The notes under the pieces were generated by a model. The model had not been told where the DNA came from. It worked only from the letters and a program-made list of their open reading frames with translations, and searched no databases. A stretch of 5,075 nt of DNA from JAWXVE01 sp044425575. GTDB taxonomy: Bacteria > Bacillota > Clostridia > Lachnospirales > Lachnospiraceae. Shown here one piece after another: positions 1 through 5,075 of this stretch (position 1 is its first letter; each line of letters opens with the position of its first letter). Made by a program: the position numbers and the translations under genes. The DNA lies in NCBI GenBank assembly GCA_044425575.1, contig JAWXVE010000099.1, positions 1 to 5,075 on the forward strand, written 5' to 3'.

Positions 1-564
1 TATCAAGCATACCTAGATGGAGTTGTCGGATCTTCTCAGGATTATCAATTTTCTGATAGTTATTGCCTAGAAAGTGGACACACTACGTATTGGAAATTGA
101 CTGGAGATTTTGACAAGGATTACTCTTATGAAATTATTCAGACTTCAGGAATGAACAGTAGTTATCTTGATAGTGAGTATGTGTATTGTGAGAAGAACGG
201 GGAACTCTATATAGCATGGGAGATAACAGATTTATATACCATAGAAGAGATAGAATTTGCGCTGTATTGTGATGTTACGCATAATACAGAAATAGATGGA
301 GTAACTGTAAGTGAAAGAGATAGACCAGCATATATTACCTTACCAGAGTCTACTTATGCAGATTATCAATTCTATGAAGAGATGGAGTCGCAAGAAACAG
401 TTACAGAGGAAGAAGTCAGTGCATATGAATATGCGATAATGGAAGAGAAATTAAATGAGTTGATGGAATTATATGGAGAAGATTTTATAACAGAATTATC
501 GATGGTTGCGGGTGAGTTTGAAACGGAAGAAGAATTCTTTGCTTGGCTTATGGAGAATTATTAA
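1..564 (+). CDS. Acidic protein of unknown function, C-terminal part (5' end outside window)
   Basis: The frame is open from base 1 to the TAA at 562-564, giving 187 visible residues. The start codon lies upstream of the window; a TTG at 97 is in frame but has no ribosome-binding site, and the frame before it is uninterrupted, so it is not taken as the start. I do not recognise the family. The first roughly 120 residues are rich in Tyr, Ser, Thr and Asp with alternating hydrophobic residues, for example around GELYIAWEI and EEIEFALYCDV, which suggests beta strands of an extracellular sandwich-like domain. The last 65 or so residues are dominated by Glu and look helical (EEKLNELMELYGEDF, then EFETEEEFFAWLMENY). 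No transmembrane segment is visible in this part. The composition would suit a secreted or surface protein, but that is inference. The gene converges on the histidine kinase gene and ends 53 nt before that gene's stop codon. Confidence 0.75.
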   Translation, partial: YQAYLDGVVGSSQDYQFSDSYCLESGHTTYWKLTGDFDKDYSYEIIQTSGMNSSYLDSEYVYCEKNGELYIAWEITDLYTIEEIEFALYCDVTHNTEIDGVTVSERDRPAYITLPESTYADYQFYEEMESQETVTEEEVSAYEYAIMEEKLNELMELYGEDFITELSMVAGEFETEEEFFAWLMENY

Positions 565-574
565 GAAGGAAAAG

Positions 575-604
575 AAGGAGAGGTAGATGGGAGAATCCTA
601 CTAG
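575..604 (+). other. Orphan Shine-Dalgarno with five-codon mini-ORF
   Basis: A purine-rich stretch containing AAGGAG (575-580) lies just upstream of an ATG at 587-589. The reading frame encodes only MGESY and ends at TAG 602-604, inside the following hairpin. The spacing (6 nt) is that of a genuine ribosome-binding site. It may be chance in purine-rich sequence, the remnant of a lost downstream gene, or a tiny leader-type ORF. Expression cannot be judged from sequence. Confidence 0.3.
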
Positions 605-619
605 AAATAGTAGGATTCT
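592..619. terminator. Perfect 12-bp hairpin between convergent genes, probable bidirectional terminator
   Basis: Bases 592-603 pair perfectly with 608-619 around a GAAA tetraloop (604-607). It lies between the end of the acidic-protein gene (+) and the end of the kinase gene (-) and includes two bases of the kinase stop codon (TAG, complement of 618-620). The location is typical of a shared terminator. Neither side has a clean U-tract: the plus side continues ATTCATCG, and the minus side reads CCCATCTACC before becoming pyrimidine-rich. Termination may therefore be weak or factor-assisted, or the hairpin may mainly protect the 3' ends. Confidence 0.6.
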
Positions 620-2312
620 ATTCATCGAAGTCATCTACATGAAGTAATGGTAGATTCATGCGAACGGTGGTTCCCTCACCCTCAACGGAGTCGATTACTA
701 GTTCGTATGCATCTCCAAAGATAAAGGATAGTCGCCGTTGGATATTAATAAGAGCAATATGCTCGATACCTTTCTCAGAAAATGGTTGGTAACGCGAAAG
801 CTTTAGTTGATATCGGAGTGCCTCGAGTGTGTCTGGAGACATTCCTACACCATTGTCTTGGATTGTAATGATTAGCTCCTGGTCAATTACTTGGGTCTTG
901 ATAATGAGAACTCCTTGCTCTACCAATGCTGTTCCATGAACGAGTGCATTTTCAATAATTGGTTGAAGTAACATACGTGGAAGCATTAAATCATCGGTTT
1001 CGCTATCGAGTTCATAGACACAAGTAATGGAGTTCGCATATTTTAGTTTCATGATATCAATATATAATTCTAGAATATGTAGTTCTTCCACTGCATTGAT
1101 ATAATCCTGGGCATTATTAGCATAGCGGAGAATCAGTGCAAGAGAAGTACACATTTCGCCTGATTTTTTATTATCGCCAAGTTCGTTTAACCGTTTGATA
1201 GCAGCGATAGTATTTACAATAAAGTGAACGTTAATTTGTTTCTTTAAGAAATCAATGTCTAACTGTTGTTTTTCAATTAATGCATTTTGTGTCTGGTATT
1301 GCATATGTAAGAGGGTTTTAGCGTTATCATCTAACTGTTCAATCATGGAATTCACTTCTGTAATCAGTTTATCAAAATCAGATTCTCCAGTTAGATCGAT
1401 TAGATGGTCATTATTATCACTTGTAACACTCTTTACATTATCAATTACCGTAATCATTGGTTTAAAGAAAATTTTATTTAGTTGTTGGTAAAATAAAGTA
1501 ATGATAGCTAATAATGCAAGAATTGCAATCATCATAAATAACACAAAGCTTTCTCGCGTTTGGGATATGAAATCATTCTTAGTAGTAACGATAATCTCGA
1601 ATTCGGTGTACCCGATTTGCTTTTTGGTATATACTTCAGAATCTTTTTCTAGTGTATCTATATCAATGATATCGCCATCTGGAATATTAGAAGCAATTAC
1701 CTGACTGTTAGCAAGAAGTAGAACTTGAATAGAATCTCTGTTATCAAAATTTTCGAATAAATCAACTAAATCAGAGGTTTGAATTAGAAAAACAAGTGAA
1801 CCAAGCTGTGTTCCACCGTTATATATATCGGAGACATAGGCTATATAACTATCATTTGCTAACTCTAAAGCGAGATGATTCTGATTGGTCTGCGATAATA
1901 GGATTGCAATTCTATCACAGTAAGTATTGCCAAGGGTGCCTCGAAATCTATAGTAATGAGCATTGGTATCATACAAAATAATATTATTCACGAGCCCATC
2001 GGATTGATAAAGTGAATTTAAATCCGCTTTCAATTCTTCGGCTAGGCGGTGGTATGTCAATGCATCTTCTTCTACTAGAAGTGACTTGACACTTGCATTA
2101 TTAGAAAAAGTAATCGCAGCATACTCTAGATTATCAAACGTATTTTCAATGGTAATAATCATACTTTCTGATACTTGCTCTACATAGTTGGTATTGGTAT
2201 CTATTAGATTGTTCAATACATTGATATAGAAGAACGAAAAGCATAAAAGGATAGCAATACTTAGAATAGAAAATAGAATAAGCACTTTTTTTTGTATCAT
2301 TGTTTCTTTCAT
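618..2312 (-). CDS. YesM/LytS-like membrane sensor histidine kinase
   Basis: This is a complete 564-residue sensor kinase expected to sit in the cytoplasmic membrane, autophosphorylate on His, and pass the phosphate to an AraC/YesN-type response regulator (family knowledge). Visible order: TM1 about residues 8-30; an extracellular sensor region about 31-253, probably a double-Cache type judging from IILYDTNAHYYRF and GSLVFLIQTSDLVDLF; TM2 about 256-275; a HAMP-like linker and coiled coil about 280-355; a His_kinase (PF06580-type) domain with the H-box QINVHFIVNTI (359-369, phosphoacceptor His363); then an HATPase_c domain with N-box QPIIENALVHG (450-460), G1 box DNGVGM (486-491) and a C-terminal GEGTTV (545-550). 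Length is normal for the family. The H-box has Val where the family usually has Pro (QINPHF) and Val where it has Tyr. The G2 region reads HIALINI rather than the usual IGLxN. The ATG at 2310-2312 is preceded by AGGAGG with 6-nt spacing, which fixes the start. No response regulator gene follows; a hairpin overlaps its stop codon. It is divergent from the solute-binding protein operon, suggesting that it regulates that operon. Confidence 0.93.
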   Translation of the reverse strand: MKETMIQKKVLILFSILSIAILLCFSFFYINVLNNLIDTNTNYVEQVSESMIITIENTFDNLEYAAITFSNNASVKSLLVEEDALTYHRLAEELKADLNSLYQSDGLVNNIILYDTNAHYYRFRGTLGNTYCDRIAILLSQTNQNHLALELANDSYIAYVSDIYNGGTQLGSLVFLIQTSDLVDLFENFDNRDSIQVLLLANSQVIASNIPDGDIIDIDTLEKDSEVYTKKQIGYTEFEIIVTTKNDFISQTRESFVLFMMIAILALLAIITLFYQQLNKIFFKPMITVIDNVKSVTSDNNDHLIDLTGESDFDKLITEVNSMIEQLDDNAKTLLHMQYQTQNALIEKQQLDIDFLKKQINVHFIVNTIAAIKRLNELGDNKKSGEMCTSLALILRYANNAQDYINAVEELHILELYIDIMKLKYANSITCVYELDSETDDLMLPRMLLQPIIENALVHGTALVEQGVLIIKTQVIDQELIITIQDNGVGMSPDTLEALRYQLKLSRYQPFSEKGIEHIALINIQRRLSFIFGDAYELVIDSVEGEGTTVRMNLPLLHVDDFDE

Positions 2313-2318
2313 AAGATG

Positions 2319-2324
2319 CCTCCT
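2319..2324 (-). promoter_or_regulatory. Shine-Dalgarno of the histidine kinase gene
   Basis: On the minus strand these bases read AGGAGG, a full match to the anti-16S core, six bases before the ATG at 2312-2310. This supports the chosen start over the second in-frame Met at codon 5. Confidence 0.85.
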
Positions 2325-2351
2325 TTTTAGTAGTCGTAAATGTATATCTGT

Positions 2352-2357
2352 ATTATA
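2352..2357 (-). promoter_or_regulatory. Candidate -10 element of the histidine kinase promoter
   Basis: The minus strand reads TATAAT here, the consensus sigma-A -10 hexamer. Transcription would start near 2345 and give a leader of about 32 nt containing the strong Shine-Dalgarno. No good -35 hexamer is seen at 16-18 nt (the sequence at 17-nt spacing is CTCTAT), so the promoter may be weak or need an activator. Confidence 0.5.
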
Positions 2358-2370
2358 ATGGATTTAACAC

Positions 2371-2376
2371 TATAAT
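2371..2376 (+). promoter_or_regulatory. Candidate -10 element of the solute-binding protein operon
   Basis: TATAAT on the plus strand, with an expected start near 2383 and a leader of 45 nt to ATG 2428 or 78 nt to ATG 2461. The expected -35 position (2348-2353, CTGTAT) is a poor match and coincides with the opposing -10 element. Other possible -10 boxes are TATAAT at 2354-2359 and TATTAT at 2414-2419, the latter with TTGGAA at 2390-2395 and an 18-nt spacer. The choice among these is uncertain. Confidence 0.45.
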
Positions 2377-2427
2377 AGAGTAAAAAAGTTTGGAAAATAT
2401 TAAGGAAAAGTTGTATTATTTTAAGAT

Positions 2428-4017
2428 ATGACAAAAGTAAAAGAAAAGAAAGAGATACGTATGGAGAAAAAGGGTAAAAAATTAAAAGTATTAGGAGTAA
2501 TTCTAATTGTATTATTCGTGCTACTCGGCATGTGTATCGTAATAATACGTGGGAATGGATTCCGAGGAAAAGAAGAAAGCGTTCTTAAGATAGCAGTACC
2601 ATATGATAGTACCTATACGGAATTTGGAGATAGTTATTATGTGGAATGGTTAGAGGAAGAAAGTGGCTATCAAATAGAAATAGAATATATTTCAGAAACG
2701 TATACTACCGATTATCTTACCATGTTGTTTTCCAGTACCGTCAGTGATGTGGATGCTGTATTTTTTTCAAATAACAACGCACCAACGGCTGAAGAACTGG
2801 AGTACTATATAGAATGCGATTATTTATTAGCATTGAATGAGTACATAGAGGAAGGAAGCAATATCGGAGAAGTGATAGAAGACTTTTCTGATTATAATTT
2901 GAAAAATGTATTACAAAATGAAGATGGAAATATTTATTATATGCCATCCCTAACGTTATCAGAGACCCAGTGTTATCTACAAACAGCTTGGATGAACGTA
3001 GAGTGGTTAGAGGAGTTGGGGCTTTCCATTCCTACGAATACAGAAGAATTGAAAATAGTGCTTCAAGCGTTTGTAGATATGGATGATAATGCAGTACCTT
3101 TAATTGGAAGTATGGAGACGGAAAATACATTTGTTTGCAACTTTTTAATGAATTCTTTTACAACATGTGATCCTTTTAATTATTATTTCGCATTGGATAA
3201 CCAAGGGGAAATCTATTATCCACCAACGACACAAGAATGGAGAGAAGGACTTCAATATTGTAATGAACTCTATGAAGAAGGTTTATTAGTAGAGGAGAAC
3301 TTTACCTTCAATGAAGATGAATTATACGCAATATGCAATGACCCTCTTAATGTCGTTGGAATGTTCTTGGCAAAAGAAATCGAAGATGTAATTTATGACG
3401 AATCGCCTCAGTTATTGAGCTATTTCCTAGTCGTTCCCCCTTTAAATGATGTAGGGACTGTTACGCTAGAAGCACAACTTCCAGAGGTAGGCGGAATTGT
3501 TTTACAGGCATCGAATCATCAAAAAGAAGCGTTTGAAGTATTAGATCTTATGTGTAGTGAAGAAGCGTATTTAATCAGTCACTTTGGAGAATATCAAGTA
3601 GATTGGGAATACTCATCTAGTTCGGACATTAGTGTATTGGGGTATCCAGCGGAAATTACTATGATTAGCTCGAATATGTTAAAGAGAAATCCAAGCGATG
3701 CTACCGTACTAGGACCATATATAACAGATGTATATACTGCTGATCGTGTAGCATGGGTTGGATACCAGGTAAATCAGAGTGAATATTTACAAGCACGAGC
3801 ATATCGTACCTATCAGAATTATGAGCCAGAGTATATATTAGATTTTATAGCGTATACAGATAATGATATAGAAATCGAAGAGTTTGAAAGGTTGGCATCG
3901 TATATCAAATCCAATATGGTGGAATTTATTCGAGGAACCAAAGAGGTTAGCGATGAAGAAGTATGGCAAGAATATTTGGATGGAATAGAAAAGGCAGGAA
4001 CATATATATGGGAATAA
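2428..4017 (+). CDS. Family 1 extracellular solute-binding protein, membrane-anchored (LplA/YtcQ-like)
   Basis: This 529-residue protein is an ABC-type extracellular solute-binding protein of family 1, the class that usually delivers sugars or oligosaccharides to a permease. After a Lys-rich N-terminus comes a single hydrophobic segment (about residues 21-40), then a binding domain that begins near VLKIAVPYDSTYTEF (52-66). Family features seen: MNVEWLEELGLSIPTNTEELKIVLQAF-type hinge region (189-215), the late HFGEYQVDWEY segment (385-395) matching the family's yGxeGxxY region, and a C-terminal FIRGTKEVSDEEVWQEYL...G (500-524). Length is normal for the group. The hydrophobic segment contains LLGMC (32-36), which resembles a lipobox but has Met at -1 where Gly, Ala or Ser is needed, so the protein is probably anchored by an uncleaved helix. 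The start is uncertain: ATG 2428 has no clear Shine-Dalgarno; ATG 2461 (Met12), preceded by weak AGAAAGAGA, is a good alternative and gives a more usual short signal-anchor N-terminus. The substrate is unknown. The gene is first in an operon with a second binding protein. Confidence 0.88.
   Translation: MTKVKEKKEIRMEKKGKKLKVLGVILIVLFVLLGMCIVIIRGNGFRGKEESVLKIAVPYDSTYTEFGDSYYVEWLEEESGYQIEIEYISETYTTDYLTMLFSSTVSDVDAVFFSNNNAPTAEELEYYIECDYLLALNEYIEEGSNIGEVIEDFSDYNLKNVLQNEDGNIYYMPSLTLSETQCYLQTAWMNVEWLEELGLSIPTNTEELKIVLQAFVDMDDNAVPLIGSMETENTFVCNFLMNSFTTCDPFNYYFALDNQGEIYYPPTTQEWREGLQYCNELYEEGLLVEENFTFNEDELYAICNDPLNVVGMFLAKEIEDVIYDESPQLLSYFLVVPPLNDVGTVTLEAQLPEVGGIVLQASNHQKEAFEVLDLMCSEEAYLISHFGEYQVDWEYSSSSDISVLGYPAEITMISSNMLKRNPSDATVLGPYITDVYTADRVAWVGYQVNQSEYLQARAYRTYQNYEPEYILDFIAYTDNDIEIEEFERLASYIKSNMVEFIRGTKEVSDEEVWQEYLDGIEKAGTYIWE
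3993..4000 (+). promoter_or_regulatory. Ribosome-binding site of the second binding-protein gene, inside the upstream gene
   Basis: GGCAGGAA, with an AGGA core at 3996-3999, lies 8 nt before ATG 4008 and within the last codons of the upstream gene. It fixes the start of the downstream lipoprotein and, with the 10-nt gene overlap, points to coupled translation. Confidence 0.65.
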
Positions 4018-5075
4018 AAAAAATTATTGCAATAGGATGCTTAACGGGATTGCTATCATTTATGCTTAATGGATGTGGGATACATACAACGGAACAAGCA
4101 ATGGATGACTGGTATGAGACAGCTAATTTAGAGAGCGAGGAAACAGCAGAAGAATTATATGAAAAAGCATTGGAAGAAAATATTCTCATCGTATATAGTA
4201 CGACAACAAGAATTTATGATGTGAAGGATACATTTGAAGCGCAATATCCAGGACTAACAGTGGAGATATACGATGTGCGAGCATATGATTTAGTGGAAGC
4301 ATTGTTGGAAGGGTACGAACAAGGAGAAATATTATGTGATATTATCATTTGTTCAGATGATAATGGAAGTTTGGTAGAAGAATTACTTCCTAAGAAAATT
4401 ATCAATAAATATGTACCTTACGATATAGAACCATATATCATGGAAGAAGCAAATACCGAATTACTTAGTTTCGTAGGGGAAGCAGAGCAGCTTTTTTATA
4501 ATGCAGAAGTATACGATGAGTGTCCAGTTAGCAATTGGTGGGAATTAACAGAAGAAAAATGGCGTGGGAACGTGTATATGAACAGTCCACTTCGTTCCCA
4601 TCCAGCCTATGGGTTATTAGATGCAGTACTTACCAATGAAGCAGGCATGGAAGCAGCCTATGCATCTTATTATGGAGAAGAACTAGACGTACCAGAAGGC
4701 AGTAGTGCAGGAGAGATTTTCTGGGAACGACTAGTGGCAAACGACCTACAATTTACTACAAGTTCCAATGAAATCGTAGAGATTATCGGCTCTTCCACAA
4801 GTGATAATCCACCAGTAGGATTCATGATATCTAGCAAGATTAGAAGAACGGAGATAGGATTACAAGTAGCGGCTGCCTATGACGTATTACCGTGCGACGG
4901 GGTGTATACGACTAACACAGTATCTATTGCAGGTGGCAGCGAAAACGTGAATACTGCGAAGTTGTTTGTACGTTGGCTGTTAGGAGAAACAGATGGTACT
5001 GGCGCAGGTGCAGAACCATACTTATTAGAAGGAACATGGTCGGTGAGAAATGATATAGAAAGTTTATCTGCGGTA
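4008..5075 (+). CDS. Fe3+/polyamine/phosphonate-type solute-binding lipoprotein (3' end outside window)
   Basis: The frame opens at ATG 4008 and stays open to the window edge (356 residues), so the C-terminus is missing; the family commonly needs only a few dozen more residues. The N-terminus is a lipoprotein signal: basic GIKK, a hydrophobic stretch, then lipobox LNGC with the lipidated Cys at residue 23; Asn at -2 is less usual. A short acidic linker precedes the binding fold. The first lobe begins ENILIVYSTTTRIYDVKDTFEAQYPGLTVEIYD (about 57-89), the typical opening of FbpA/AfuA/PotD-like proteins, followed by CDIIICSDD (110-118). The hinge region has QLFYNAEVY (161-169) and WWELTEEKWRGNVYMNSPLRSHPAYGLL (177-204), matching the family's 'YN...tW.dL.dpkwkG...m.nP' pattern. 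GTWSVRND near the window end matches the usual late PVRDD-like motif. Family ligands include ferric ion, polyamines, phosphonates and sugar phosphates; I cannot assign one. The iron-ligand Tyr pair typical of true ferric binders (YY) is not clearly present; YY at 221-222 lies in a different context. The start overlaps the upstream gene by 10 nt, so the two proteins should be co-produced. Confidence 0.85.
   Translation, partial: MGIKKIIAIGCLTGLLSFMLNGCGIHTTEQAMDDWYETANLESEETAEELYEKALEENILIVYSTTTRIYDVKDTFEAQYPGLTVEIYDVRAYDLVEALLEGYEQGEILCDIIICSDDNGSLVEELLPKKIINKYVPYDIEPYIMEEANTELLSFVGEAEQLFYNAEVYDECPVSNWWELTEEKWRGNVYMNSPLRSHPAYGLLDAVLTNEAGMEAAYASYYGEELDVPEGSSAGEIFWERLVANDLQFTTSSNEIVEIIGSSTSDNPPVGFMISSKIRRTEIGLQVAAAYDVLPCDGVYTTNTVSIAGGSENVNTAKLFVRWLLGETDGTGAGAEPYLLEGTWSVRNDIESLSAV

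Larger units (their letters stand above)
2351..2377. repeat. Inverted repeat spanning both divergent -10 elements
   Basis: TATTATA at 2351-2357 is the exact reverse complement of TATAATA at 2371-2377, with 13 nt between and half-site centres 20 nt apart. Each arm contains one of the two outward-facing -10 hexamers. The repeat may be only the result of two consensus -10 boxes facing apart, or may also serve as a dimeric regulator site. The sequence alone cannot decide. Confidence 0.5.

Noticed and set aside
1..21. Resemblance of the first residues (YQAYLDG) to the C-terminus of the family 1 binding protein (WQEYLDG), as a sign of a duplicated binding-protein gene
   Set aside because: The similarity covers only seven residues; what follows does not match the end of a binding protein and continues for another 180 residues.
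97..99. TTG as the start of the first gene
   Set aside because: The frame is open upstream to base 1 and no ribosome-binding site precedes this TTG, so the gene most likely begins outside the window.
1255..1981. Three plus-strand reading frames (1255-1491, 1501-1704, 1796-1981)
   Set aside because: They lie antisense within the well-supported kinase gene, have no coding character or family motifs, and are shadows of it.
2411..2431. TTG-initiated mini-ORF (MYYFKI) after TAAGGAAAAG in the operon leader
   Set aside because: A six-codon frame with a weak site in A-rich sequence; no support beyond chance.
2741..2947. Minus-strand reading frame inside the family 1 binding-protein gene
   Set aside because: Antisense shadow with no recognisable motifs; the plus-strand gene accounts for the sequence.
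3947..4405. Minus-strand reading frames at 3947-4189 and 4214-4405
   Set aside because: They are antisense to the end of the first binding protein and the start of the second, whose plus-strand frame has a lipoprotein signal and family motifs.
1..5075. CRISPR arrays, tRNA or rRNA genes, insertion sequences, riboswitches
   Set aside because: No regularly spaced repeats, cloverleaf-like conserved blocks, transposase frames or known riboswitch cores were seen; the only gene-free stretches are 565-617 and 2313-2427.

Overview
The window is AT-rich, with strong Shine-Dalgarno sequences, ATA/AGA-rich codon use, a YesM-type sensor kinase and ABC-type binding proteins. This fits a low-GC Firmicute, most plausibly a Clostridia/Lachnospiraceae-like gut bacterium; the taxon is an inference from style and no marker gene is present.

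Layout. Bases 1-564 (+) are the C-terminal part of an unrecognised, very acidic protein whose start lies outside the window. Bases 565-617 hold an orphan ribosome-binding site with a five-codon ORF and a perfect 12-bp hairpin. The hairpin lies between two convergent genes and overlaps the stop codon of the second. Bases 618-2312 (-) encode a complete membrane sensor histidine kinase of the YesM/LytS-like family. Bases 2313-2427 are a divergent promoter region with two outward-facing TATAAT elements that form an inverted repeat. Bases 2428-4017 (+) encode a membrane-anchored family 1 (LplA/YtcQ-like) extracellular solute-binding protein. Its end overlaps by 10 nt the start of a second, structurally different solute-binding lipoprotein of the Fe3+/polyamine/phosphonate type (4008 to the window edge).

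How it may work together. Two surface binding proteins of different families are in one translationally overlapping operon, transcribed away from a sensor kinase. No permease, ATPase or response regulator is visible in the window. This resembles binding-protein-assisted sensing systems such as staphylococcal HptRSA, in which an iron-type binding protein works with a YesM/LytS-like kinase, at least as much as an ordinary importer. The missing partners could lie beyond base 5075, so this is a hypothesis. The most interesting points are this gene combination, the altered H-box and ATP-lid motifs of the kinase, and the overlapping divergent promoters.
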